Assembly (NCBI GenBank): GCA_902477365.1
Contig: CABSGW010000158.1
Coordinates: forward strand, 1 to 6,260
Direction of reading: 5' to 3'
Length of the DNA: 6,260 bases
From: an uncultured Prevotellaceae bacterium
GTDB taxonomy: Bacteria; Bacteroidota; Bacteroidia; Bacteroidales; Bacteroidaceae
This document shows positions 1-6,260 of the stretch, in pieces. Under the pieces are notes generated by a model. It was given only the letters and a program-made list of their open reading frames with translations. It was not told the origin of the DNA and ran no database searches. Position 1 is the first letter of the stretch. Each line of letters starts with the position of its first letter. A program made the translations under genes and the position numbers.

Positions 1-1
1 A

Positions 2-421
2 TCACCACGAGATAGAGCGGGCTTTCACGGCCACTTCCTTCAGTTGTACCTCCTTTTTGCGTTTGATGCGCGTTTCGCCCATAAACGAGTAGCCCCGTGT
101 ACCTCTGAATTTACAGTGTAGATTCTGATAGGTCGTCTCGTAACCGTCGGCCTCTATCCGTAGAATGTAGTCGGCCTCTTTCTTGGGTACAAAGAACTTC
201 CAGGGACAGTCCAGCATGTCTTCCGGCATTTGTTTGTTGGTGGTCCATGTGTCGATTGGTACACTGTCTTTGCTTAGGAGGGTGACTTTGGCTCCTTCAA
301 TTTCTTTACGGGTGACATGGTTGGTTACGGTACCGCAAATTTTCCACCGGCTGGTTTGTGCTTTGGCCGGGAGTACTGCGGTGAAAATAAGGAGGAACAG
401 TATGCTGTATAGTTGTTTCAT
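2..421 (-). CDS. Exported carboxypeptidase-regulatory-like domain protein; free-standing or truncated N-terminus of an outer-membrane receptor
   Basis: The 139-residue frame starts at ATG (419-421) and ends at TGA (complement of 2-4). Residues 1-21 form a signal peptide with a hydrophobic core and AKA-Q cleavage site. Residues 27 to about 105 resemble a carboxypeptidase-regulatory-like beta-sandwich: ICGTVTNHVTRKEIEGAKV aligns with ISGSVINALTKKPVFGVNV of the receptor at 880-3792, and ILRIEADGYE with LRFEHPDYE. A basic linker (IKRKKEVQ) leads to LKEVAVKA at 127-134, equivalent to LNEVAVKA in that receptor, where it precedes the plug. The frame stops five residues later, with no plug or barrel. 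It lies 44 bp after the small exported gene and probably shares its transcript. Three cysteines (29, 72, 103) are present. It may be a real short protein, or the head of a third receptor gene broken by a frameshift; only one base follows the stop, so the window cannot decide. Export and domain are well supported; the intact status is not. Confidence 0.75.
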   Translation of the reverse strand: MKQLYSILFLLIFTAVLPAKAQTSRWKICGTVTNHVTRKEIEGAKVTLLSKDSVPIDTWTTNKQMPEDMLDCPWKFFVPKKEADYILRIEADGYETTYQNLHCKFRGTRGYSFMGETRIKRKKEVQLKEVAVKARSISW

Positions 422-465
422 GTGTGGGAGACTGAAAAGTTAGTAATATGGAATTGATTTTTGAA

Positions 466-861
466 TTAATGGGTGGCACTCTTACTCACATTCAGCGTCA
501 CTTGCGATGTGTTGGGCTGAATGTTTAAGAAATACTTGCATACAATTCCGTCCGTAGGAACGAATTGTAACGTTTGGGCTTCCGAATTATCGCTTTTGCT
601 TTGTTCAAAGTAAACAGCATGTTCTGACTCTTCCTTAAAAAGCAACTTGAGCTTGGCAGCCATTTCTTTATCCGTGAATTGTAAGAACTTTTGTTCAGAT
701 TCAATTTTCAGTGTCTCGGCATTCCTTTTCACAATGGTTCTGATGATGGTATTAGGACGCTGGGACTCCATTTCTGCAATAAATTTCTCAATCTGTTTTT
801 GGGCATGACTGTTTATAGGCACCAATAGAGCCAATAAGCAAAAGGAGATAATTGATTTCAT
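466..861 (-). CDS. Small exported protein of unknown function (possibly DUF5024-like)
   Basis: This is a complete 131-residue frame with ATG at 859-861 and TAA at 466-468. Residues 1-20 are a signal peptide (MKSIISFCLLALLVPINSHA, cut before Q21); there is no lipobox cysteine at the cleavage site, so it is probably a soluble periplasmic or secreted protein. The mature part is about 110 residues: a charged, probably helical stretch (21-85, including EKFIAEMES and KEMAAKLKLLFKEE), then a beta-prone tail (96-127). The only mature cysteine is C108. The size and layout recall small Bacteroides families such as DUF5024, but that is memory of general shape, not a verified match. It starts 18 bp after the receptor stop codon and ends 44 bp before the receptor-fragment gene, so co-transcription is likely and an accessory role to the receptors is a reasonable guess. 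Hand counts over 541-780 give about 40% G+C, below the receptor barrel regions. The A-rich leader (AAAATTAAAG) is typical of Bacteroidota starts. Confidence 0.85.
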   Translation of the reverse strand: MKSIISFCLLALLVPINSHAQKQIEKFIAEMESQRPNTIIRTIVKRNAETLKIESEQKFLQFTDKEMAAKLKLLFKEESEHAVYFEQSKSDNSEAQTLQFVPTDGIVCKYFLNIQPNTSQVTLNVSKSATH

Positions 862-879
862 AGTCTTTAATTTTTGTTG

Positions 880-918
880 TTATGCTTCTCCGGGTTTTTT
901 CTTCGGTTTGATGTTCAG
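880..918 (-). repeat. Copy 1 of a near-identical 39-bp segment at the 3' ends of the two receptor genes
   Basis: This segment covers the stop codon and the last 12 sense codons of the complete receptor. It matches 3903-3941 at 38 of 39 positions; the one difference is at 892 versus 3915, and the run 893-918 is identical. Outside the stop codon the similarity ends at once on the intergenic side, so the shared DNA belongs to the coding duplication and is not a mobile repeat. Confidence 0.85.
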
Positions 919-3792
919 GCGGTAGATGCAGTGTAGCATGACGTATCGGGGAATCACATTCCGGTAGGTCTCCACCTTTCCTTGTGCGTTAAGGGTCTGT
1001 GTGACGTTGGACAGATTACCCAGTATGTCGAATCCATCGAGTATGAATACCAGGCTTCCTCCCTTCAGGGTCTTGCTCAGTCGGGCGTTCCATACAAAGT
1101 CGCTGGTGTTCATGTCGGGATCATTGTATCCGTGTCGGCTGTATAGGTTCAGGTCTGTACTTAGTTTGATGTTCCATAGCAACTCGGCCTGTCCCGTCAG
1201 TCCGTATGTCAGGTCTCCGGTGTTTATTTTCTCGAAGTCCGCTCGCCTGCTGGTTGCATGTCCCCATGTCCCTTTGATGCGTGCGCCCAGTTTGAAGGGT
1301 TTCATTTGGTAGTCCACCTGCAAATCCTCTGTGGCGAAGAACGACCGTACCACGCTGCGGGGGTTGAACCCTCCGCCGGCATCCATCAGGTCTACGCTGT
1401 GGTTGTATTGCGTGTTTGTGTTGCTGCGCAATGTCCATCGCTTGTCTTTGTCCAGGGGTGTTGTGTAACCGGCTGTTCCTCCTATCTGGTAGTTCCCGTT
1501 CACGTTTTCGGGCCGGGAGGTGCGTATACCGGTTTCCCGGTCGTAGGTATATCCCATGGCCACGGCGTTTTGGGTGGTGTTGTACGATACACCGGCGTTG
1601 AACATCTGTTCTGTACGGTTCTTGTTTCGCCAGTAGAATTTTCCGGCTACGTTGTGCGTGTAGCTGTTTCTCAGATGAGGGTTTCCGTAGGTGATAAACA
1701 GGGGGTTCGAGTCGTCCTTGATGTCGAGCAGGTTGTGCAGGGACGGCATGTCGGACGAAAAATTGTATAACAGTTCGTATTGGTACTTCCATTCATGGGT
1801 GGCATAGGAAATGTGTACATCCGCGCAGGGCAGAAATTTCCTGCGGGTCGGTGTGTATTTTCTTCCGTTTGAGTGGTAAGTCATTCGCCTGATAGCGTAA
1901 TTCAAAGGCAATGCGGCGAATAGTTCCCATTTCTTGCCGTCTTTATATTGTTCCCAATACCAGTCCAGTGTCAAGGTATGTGTATCTTCGTGCTGGTTGG
2001 ACTGGTAGCTGTTGGGCGTATCCATTGTGTGCCGCTCCCATTCGTCAACGGAGGGCAGTTGTCCTAAGGAATGTTCGGTATCCGGTCCCCATCCGTCCAG
2101 TTTCTCCAGCCGGTACAATGCACGGCGGTTGGATGCATACCGTTTGTTGAAGGTATATTGGGGTGTCAGGGTCCATTTTTTTAGGGGGCCGTATTTGTAA
2201 TATGCTTCTATCTTGTATGAATAGCTGTTTTCGGGCAGGTTGAGGAAGGTGTTCTGGAAGTCGGTGGGACGGGTAGTCTGCGGATAGTCCCATTGGCGGT
2301 GGCTGTATGTGCGGTCTTTCCGGTTGTTGTATTCCCCTTTTATCTGCAACGAAAAGAGATCCTCTGTATGAGGAATCTTTAAGATATGGGATATTTTACC
2401 GCCCAGATTCAGCTGGTGTCCTTCATTGAAGTTTTGTTGCAGACTTCTGTTTATCAGGTAGTCCTTGATGAGCGAGCCGGCTAGCGGTCCGCTCAGGCTG
2501 TCGATTAGTCCGCTCGACACATAAAGGGAGGGATCTTCCGAAAACGTGCCGTTGATACTGCCGCTCCGGTTCGTGTAGTTCCTGTAGTAGAGGGTCGGCG
2601 TGATATAGATATAGGTTTCCTTGAATGTCTTTTGCTGGAAGGTGTGGGAGGTCTGGAAAGTGGTTTCCCTGTTACGTGACTGGTAAAGGGAGCGTTCGTA
2701 GGTGTCGCCTCCCTGTATGAAGTTTACGTGGTTTGTTTGACTCCGGTTGTCCATGTCATTGTGTTCTATCTGGGCGGTTCCTTTGATTCGATAGGCCAGA
2801 TGCTTTTCCTTTATGTCGTAATCCAGTGCCGCCATTTTGGTGGCCTCCTTTCCGCTGGGCATGGCCTCCGGCGTCCAGCTGCTTGTTTCTCCCGGTTTTC
2901 GGTTGTCGTTCAGGTTGTTCAGGCTTCCCACAATCGAGAGGCGCGAATTCGGAGAGAAACGCAAGGCAAACAGTTTTCCCAGATAACGGTCTTCGCTACC
3001 GGCTCCCCATTCGGTATTGGCTATCCATCCGATGCTGTATTGGCGTTTCAGGTTTACGTCCATCACCGTCTCTTTTCTTCCGCTACTTGCATGGATGTTA
3101 CGCAACCTTTCGTCCGGCTCCCGTTCGTAGACCTTGATATCCTTGACCATGTACGAAGGCAGATTCTCCAACATGATACTCCGGTCACTCCTGAAAAAGT
3201 CATCTCCGTTGAGCAGCAGGCTGGACACATATTTCCCGTTCACCAGAATGCGTCCGTCGTCTTTCAGTTCTACGCCCGGAAGCTGCCGGATAAGCGCGTC
3301 CAGCATCGACCCTTCGGCCAGCTGGAAGGCATCGGCATTGAACACCAGCGTGTCTTTTTTGGTATAAAATTTGACCATGGTAGCCTTTACGGCCACCTCG
3401 TTCAGCTTGATATCCTTTTTTTTCCGTTTCAGTTGCACCGGTTCCAGTTGGATAAGACTTTCCCGTTTATGAAACTTGACGGTGATGGTGTCTTCGAATA
3501 TTTCATAGTCGGGATGTTCAAAGCGGAGATGGAATGTGCCATCAGGTACAGATGCCGAATATACAGAATACTGTATGCCGTTCCGTCTACTATGTGCTGT
3601 TCCTCTCTCTGAGAGCAAGGTTCCGTCTGCTGCATAGACTTTAACATTGACACCAAATACCGGTTTTTTGGTCAGGGCATTTATGACGGACCCACTAATT
3701 TTTTTTTGTTGTTGGGCCGCTAAAGGTTGGGAAACGAATAATCCTGTTAAGATTAGGATTGTGGTATATAAAACAGGAAGTCTATGGTTCAT
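880..3792 (-). CDS. Outer-membrane beta-barrel receptor (TonB-dependent-receptor-like, OMP_b-brl_3 type) with N-terminal carboxypeptidase-regulatory-like domain
   Basis: This complete 970-residue protein starts at ATG (3790-3792) and ends at TAA (880-882). Residues 1-26 are a signal peptide cut at LAA-Q. Residues 31 to about 107 form a carboxypeptidase-regulatory-like domain (ISGSVINALTKKPVFGVNVKV to HPDYEIFEDTITVKF). A lysine-rich linker and LNEVAVKAT (130-138) precede the plug, about 143-225, with the landmarks FNADAFQLAEGSMLDALI, LPGVELKDDGRILVNGK and NLPSYMVKDIKVYER. From about 244 (MDVNLKRQY) the sequence alternates amphipathic strands and aromatic-rich loops as in a barrel; NPLFIT at 696-701 and MGYTYDR at 746-752 are family landmarks. 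The role is probably ligand binding or TonB-driven uptake across the outer membrane; the ligand is unknown and no SusD partner is visible. The C-terminus ends KPKKKPGEA rather than in an aromatic residue. It is a tandem paralogue of the gene at 3903-6260, 110 bp upstream. No Shine-Dalgarno is visible. Adenine tracts lie at codons 29-32 and 124-126. Confidence 0.93.
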   Translation of the reverse strand: MNHRLPVLYTTILILTGLFVSQPLAAQQQKKISGSVINALTKKPVFGVNVKVYAADGTLLSERGTAHSRRNGIQYSVYSASVPDGTFHLRFEHPDYEIFEDTITVKFHKRESLIQLEPVQLKRKKKDIKLNEVAVKATMVKFYTKKDTLVFNADAFQLAEGSMLDALIRQLPGVELKDDGRILVNGKYVSSLLLNGDDFFRSDRSIMLENLPSYMVKDIKVYEREPDERLRNIHASSGRKETVMDVNLKRQYSIGWIANTEWGAGSEDRYLGKLFALRFSPNSRLSIVGSLNNLNDNRKPGETSSWTPEAMPSGKEATKMAALDYDIKEKHLAYRIKGTAQIEHNDMDNRSQTNHVNFIQGGDTYERSLYQSRNRETTFQTSHTFQQKTFKETYIYITPTLYYRNYTNRSGSINGTFSEDPSLYVSSGLIDSLSGPLAGSLIKDYLINRSLQQNFNEGHQLNLGGKISHILKIPHTEDLFSLQIKGEYNNRKDRTYSHRQWDYPQTTRPTDFQNTFLNLPENSYSYKIEAYYKYGPLKKWTLTPQYTFNKRYASNRRALYRLEKLDGWGPDTEHSLGQLPSVDEWERHTMDTPNSYQSNQHEDTHTLTLDWYWEQYKDGKKWELFAALPLNYAIRRMTYHSNGRKYTPTRRKFLPCADVHISYATHEWKYQYELLYNFSSDMPSLHNLLDIKDDSNPLFITYGNPHLRNSYTHNVAGKFYWRNKNRTEQMFNAGVSYNTTQNAVAMGYTYDRETGIRTSRPENVNGNYQIGGTAGYTTPLDKDKRWTLRSNTNTQYNHSVDLMDAGGGFNPRSVVRSFFATEDLQVDYQMKPFKLGARIKGTWGHATSRRADFEKINTGDLTYGLTGQAELLWNIKLSTDLNLYSRHGYNDPDMNTSDFVWNARLSKTLKGGSLVFILDGFDILGNLSNVTQTLNAQGKVETYRNVIPRYVMLHCIYRLNIKPKKKPGEA
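3037..3063 (-). repeat. Copy 1 of a 27-bp identical segment at the plug-barrel boundary
   Basis: These nine codons encode MDVNLKRQY in the complete receptor and are identical base for base to 6066-6092. The segment lies where the plug region gives way to the first barrel strand, a position conserved in the family. Confidence 0.85.
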
Positions 3793-3822
3793 ATGAGTAT
3801 TCGTTTGTTGTTGGTTAATCTA

Positions 3823-3856
3823 AATCTCAGGTCCGTTGAAGTAGGGACCTGAGATT
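3823..3856 (-). promoter_or_regulatory. Perfect 12-bp stem-loop between the two receptor genes
   Basis: AATCTCAGGTCC at 3823-3834 is the exact reverse complement of GGACCTGAGATT at 3845-3856, with a 10-nt loop (3835-3844). In the minus-strand transcript the hairpin begins 47 nt after the upstream receptor's stop codon and ends 30 nt before the downstream receptor's ATG. A classic intrinsic terminator would be followed by a run of U; here the bases after the stem are TAGATTAACC, so simple termination is doubtful. Partial termination, protection of the upstream mRNA's 3' end, a processing site, or a protein-binding palindrome in DNA are alternatives. The structure is seen directly; its function is inference. 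Confidence 0.6.
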
Positions 3857-3902
3857 ACTTATGATTATCAGCTCTGGAAGAGCATAGACCTGTTATGTGT
3901 CT

Positions 3903-3941
3903 TTATGCTTCTCCTGGTTTTTTCTTCGGTTTGATGTTCAG
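3903..3941 (-). repeat. Copy 2 of the near-identical 39-bp receptor 3'-end segment
   Basis: This is the partner of 880-918 and encodes the same C-terminal tail, LNIKPKKKPGEA, with nearly all synonymous positions shared. The strong DNA-level match could reflect recent duplication, gene conversion or codon constraint; it is a possible site of homologous recombination that would remove the intervening receptor gene. Confidence 0.85.
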
Positions 3942-6260
3942 TCTGTAAATGGCGTGTACCATTACATAACGTGGAACTACGTTGCGGTATGTTTCGGTAC
4001 GTCCTTGTGCATTCAGTGTGCGGGTTACATTTGAAAGGTTGCCCAGGATGTCGAAACCGTCCACCATCAGTACCAGGTTACCATTCATGACACTTTTGCT
4101 TATGCGGGCGTTCCATACAAAGTCGTCTGTATTCATCGCTTTGTCGTTGTATCCCCGGCGGCTGTACAGGTTCATGTCTGTGCTGAGCTGTATTTGCCAG
4201 GGGAGTCTGATTTGTCCGCGCAGGCCGTATATCATATCTGCCGTGTTGATGGTCTCAAAGTCGCTTCTGCTTCCGTCCGCGTGTCCCCAGGTGGCTTTGG
4301 CCTTGGCGCCGATTGTCAGTTTGCTGAATGAGTAGTCCAGTTTGAGCTCTTCGGTCAGGTAGGTCCATCCTACAGTGCTTCTGATGCTTTTTTCCTGTTC
4401 GCCCAGTCCGTACAGGTCCACGTTGTGGTAGTAATTGGCATTGGTGTTGCTGTTCAGCATCCAGCGTTTGTTCTTGTCCAGCGGGGTGCTGTATCCTACA
4501 TTACCGCCCATGCTCCAGTTTCCGTTTACGTTTTCGGGGCGTGAGGTGCGCACACCCGTTTGTCGGTCATAGGTATATCCCATGGCTGTGGCATTTTGCG
4601 TGATGTCAGCGTTGATGCCCGCGTTGAAATAGCGTTGTTTTTTGGGTGTCCGTTTCTGATAGTTCAGGCTGAATTGGTGAGAATGGGTATTCTCTAATCC
4701 GGGATTTCCCTGCGTGATGAACAGCGGGTTGTTCTCGTCCCGGAAGTCTACCAGGCTTGTCATGGACGGCATGGATGAACTCATGTGATAGTGCGCCTGC
4801 ACATAATTGCGCCAGTCCAGTGTGGTATAGTTGTAGTTGATGTACGGTGCAAAGAAGGTGGCATGGCGAGAGGGAGTCCACTGCCGCCCGTCCCGCTTGT
4901 AGTCCAGCTTTTGGTGTTGGAAATGGACGTCCAGGTCCATTTGGATGCTTTGTTTGGCTTTTTCTCCTTTTTTCTCCCAGTAGGCATTGACGCCTGTCCT
5001 GTGGTTTTCTTTTTTCAGCTGTGCATTGAGGCTGTTTGTGGCGTCCAGGGTCTGCAACTTCCAGTCCTCGGTTGAGGGGAGTGTGCCGAATGCGTGGTCT
5101 GTCCCTTCTTCCCATCCTTCCAGCTGGTCTAGCCGATACAGCGAGCGCCGGTTCAGCGAGTAGTTGTGGTCGTACCGGTACGATGGGGTGATGGTCAGGT
5201 TCGGAGTGGCGTGGTAGCGGTAACCTATCCGTCCGCTCAGCTTGTTGCGGCGTTCTGGGCGCGCTTTGTTATACTCGTTCCGGAAGTCTGTCGGTTTCGA
5301 TCCGTCCAGCGGATAGTCCAGCAGGTATTGGCGGAAGGTATATTCGTCCTGGTTGGCATAGTCTGCCATGGCACCTATTTCCAGCCGGTCGTCCGATGCC
5401 GAGAAGATGTAGGTATAGTTTGCATCCAGGTTGGTGTCGAAGCGGTGGTATTTGTAGCGTGACTGCTGGGTGCTGCGGTTCATGAGGATGCGACGGATGA
5501 GCGCTCCCGACTGCGGATTGTACAGACTGTCCAGCAGGTTGACATTGGTTCGGAAGAGCGGGTCTTCCAGGAACGTACCCGAAACCCCTTTGCTCTTGTT
5601 CTTGTTATAAGCATAACCGACGTGTGGTTTCAGTGTCAGCATGGAGTGTGATGTTAAGAATACAGACCATTCGTGATTGGAATACAGGCGAAACCAGTTG
5701 TCTCTGCCGGCGCTCATGCTACGTTCGTAGGTGTTGCCCGATGAAAGGAAGTTTTCGCGGTTCCGGCGGTATTCGTTGGTGCTGTTGGTGTTGTCCAGTC
5801 GGGCATATCCGTTGACGTAGAATTCCTTGTTGACGTCGTTTACCATGTATTCCATGAACATGTGCTGGTAGGTTTTGCGCCCTCCCTCCTGTTGGTCGGG
5901 TGTCCACGAGTCATCTTGTCCCGGTGTGCGCGTATCGCTTACGTTGTTTATGTTTCCGGCAAATGTAATGCGCGAATGCGGTGTGAAGCGCATGGCAAAC
6001 AAGCGTGCCATGAAGCGGTCTTTGCTTCCCATACCCCCTTCAACGTTTCCTATCCATCCTATGGCGTATTGGCGTTTCAGGTTTACGTCCATGACCATTT
6101 CCTTCGGGCCGTCTTCGCCCAATTGTCGGTTCAGTCGTCCTTGCACGCGGTCGTACACTTTCACGTCTTTTACCATGTACGAAGGCAGGTTTTGCAGCAT
6201 AAGGCTTCTGTCTGCTTGCACAAAGTCTTCACCGTTCAGCAACAGGCTTTCCACTACCCG
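3903..6260 (-). CDS. Outer-membrane beta-barrel receptor, 5' end outside the window (plug remnant and full barrel)
   Basis: The frame is open to the right edge, and 785 residues are visible before TAA at 3903-3905. A GTG at 6252-6254 is not a credible start: the codons before it continue the frame (R-V-V-E-S) and align with K187-Y-V-S-S of the neighbouring receptor, so about 186 residues, including signal peptide, regulatory-like domain and most of the plug, should lie beyond the window. If so the full protein is about 970 residues, like its neighbour. Visible landmarks, numbered from the edge, are the plug end SLLLNGEDF (5-13) and NLPSYMVKDVKVYDR (24-38), MDVNLKRQY (57-65) opening the barrel, NPLFIT (511-516), MGYTYDR (560-566), and the tail KPKKKPGEA. 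The last 72 residues match the neighbour at 57 positions by my count, while parts of the middle barrel diverge. It is probably an outer-membrane receptor or transporter of unknown ligand. It is the first gene of the visible set in transcription order. Confidence 0.93.
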   Translation of the reverse strand, partial: RVVESLLLNGEDFVQADRSLMLQNLPSYMVKDVKVYDRVQGRLNRQLGEDGPKEMVMDVNLKRQYAIGWIGNVEGGMGSKDRFMARLFAMRFTPHSRITFAGNINNVSDTRTPGQDDSWTPDQQEGGRKTYQHMFMEYMVNDVNKEFYVNGYARLDNTNSTNEYRRNRENFLSSGNTYERSMSAGRDNWFRLYSNHEWSVFLTSHSMLTLKPHVGYAYNKNKSKGVSGTFLEDPLFRTNVNLLDSLYNPQSGALIRRILMNRSTQQSRYKYHRFDTNLDANYTYIFSASDDRLEIGAMADYANQDEYTFRQYLLDYPLDGSKPTDFRNEYNKARPERRNKLSGRIGYRYHATPNLTITPSYRYDHNYSLNRRSLYRLDQLEGWEEGTDHAFGTLPSTEDWKLQTLDATNSLNAQLKKENHRTGVNAYWEKKGEKAKQSIQMDLDVHFQHQKLDYKRDGRQWTPSRHATFFAPYINYNYTTLDWRNYVQAHYHMSSSMPSMTSLVDFRDENNPLFITQGNPGLENTHSHQFSLNYQKRTPKKQRYFNAGINADITQNATAMGYTYDRQTGVRTSRPENVNGNWSMGGNVGYSTPLDKNKRWMLNSNTNANYYHNVDLYGLGEQEKSIRSTVGWTYLTEELKLDYSFSKLTIGAKAKATWGHADGSRSDFETINTADMIYGLRGQIRLPWQIQLSTDMNLYSRRGYNDKAMNTDDFVWNARISKSVMNGNLVLMVDGFDILGNLSNVTRTLNAQGRTETYRNVVPRYVMVHAIYRLNIKPKKKPGEA
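6066..6092 (-). repeat. Copy 2 of the 27-bp identical segment at the plug-barrel boundary
   Basis: This is the partner of 3037-3063 in the partial receptor gene, again encoding MDVNLKRQY with the same nine codons. It is in the same direct orientation, about 3 kb away, so crossing over between the copies would yield one chimeric receptor gene. Confidence 0.85.

Noticed and set aside
1121..1792. Minus-strand open frame of 223 codons and the plus-strand frame at 1258-1770
   Set aside because: Both overlap the receptor barrel in other frames; the proteins are rich in Arg, Pro, Gln or Val, Cys, Gly typical of out-of-frame translation, with no motif.
2728..3612. Plus-strand open frame of 294 codons
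   Set aside because: It lies wholly antisense to the N-terminal and plug part of the complete receptor, whose domains are clear. Its translation shows no recognisable domain or signal peptide and looks like a shadow of the opposing frame.
3871..3883. Small palindrome GCTCT-GGA-AGAGC near the upstream receptor's stop codon
   Set aside because: The five-pair stem with a three-base loop is short enough to occur by chance and does not extend.
4606..5115. Minus-strand open frame of 169 codons inside the partial receptor
   Set aside because: It is an alternative frame within a strongly conserved barrel-coding stretch, and its composition is that of a shifted frame.
5960..5967. Match to the Bacteroides -7 promoter element on the minus strand (TACATTTG)
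   Set aside because: It is inside the receptor coding region, far from any start, and I saw no TTG at a fitting upstream distance.
6252..6254. GTG as the start of the right-hand receptor
   Set aside because: The frame continues through it to the window edge and aligns with the middle of the paralogue's plug; GTG encodes an internal valine.
880..6260. Canonical SusC/SusD polysaccharide-utilisation locus
   Set aside because: No SusD-like lipoprotein, glycan enzyme or hybrid regulator is present, and the barrels resemble the OMP_b-brl_3 type rather than SusC proper.

Overview
The window looks like chromosome from a Bacteroidota species, most likely a gut Bacteroidales such as Bacteroides or Phocaeicola. 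The reasons are the protein families present (outer-membrane beta-barrels with an N-terminal carboxypeptidase-regulatory-like domain and an LxEVxV segment before the plug), the lack of Shine-Dalgarno sequences before the starts, the A-rich leaders, and the moderate base composition. The species call is inference; no marker gene is present.

Every convincing gene lies on the minus strand, so transcription runs from high to low coordinates. In that order: (1) 6260-3903, the plug and barrel part of a large outer-membrane receptor whose 5' end is outside the window; (2) a 110-bp gap with a perfect 12-bp stem-loop; (3) 3792-880, a complete 970-residue receptor that is a clear tandem paralogue of the first; (4) 861-466, a 131-residue exported protein of unknown function, 18 bp further on; (5) 421-2, 44 bp further on, a 139-residue exported protein that matches only the N-terminal domain of the receptors and stops just after the pre-plug LKEVAVKA segment. 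Item 5 is either a free-standing domain or the start of a third receptor broken by a frameshift or stop.

The same orientation and short gaps suggest one transcript, perhaps modulated by the stem-loop in the single larger gap. The receptors probably sit in the outer membrane and may import or bind a substrate with TonB energy; the small protein would be periplasmic or surface-exposed. No SusD-like lipoprotein, sigma factor, anti-sigma factor, enzyme or transporter is visible, so the substrate cannot be inferred.

The plus strand has many open frames, but all lie antisense to the receptor genes and look like shadows. No tRNA, rRNA, CRISPR array, insertion sequence or origin was seen. The points most worth following are the tandem receptor duplication with patches of near-identical DNA, the receptor fragment at the left edge, the intergenic stem-loop, and two long adenine tracts in the 5' part of the complete receptor gene. 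I found nothing that can be called a new system with confidence.
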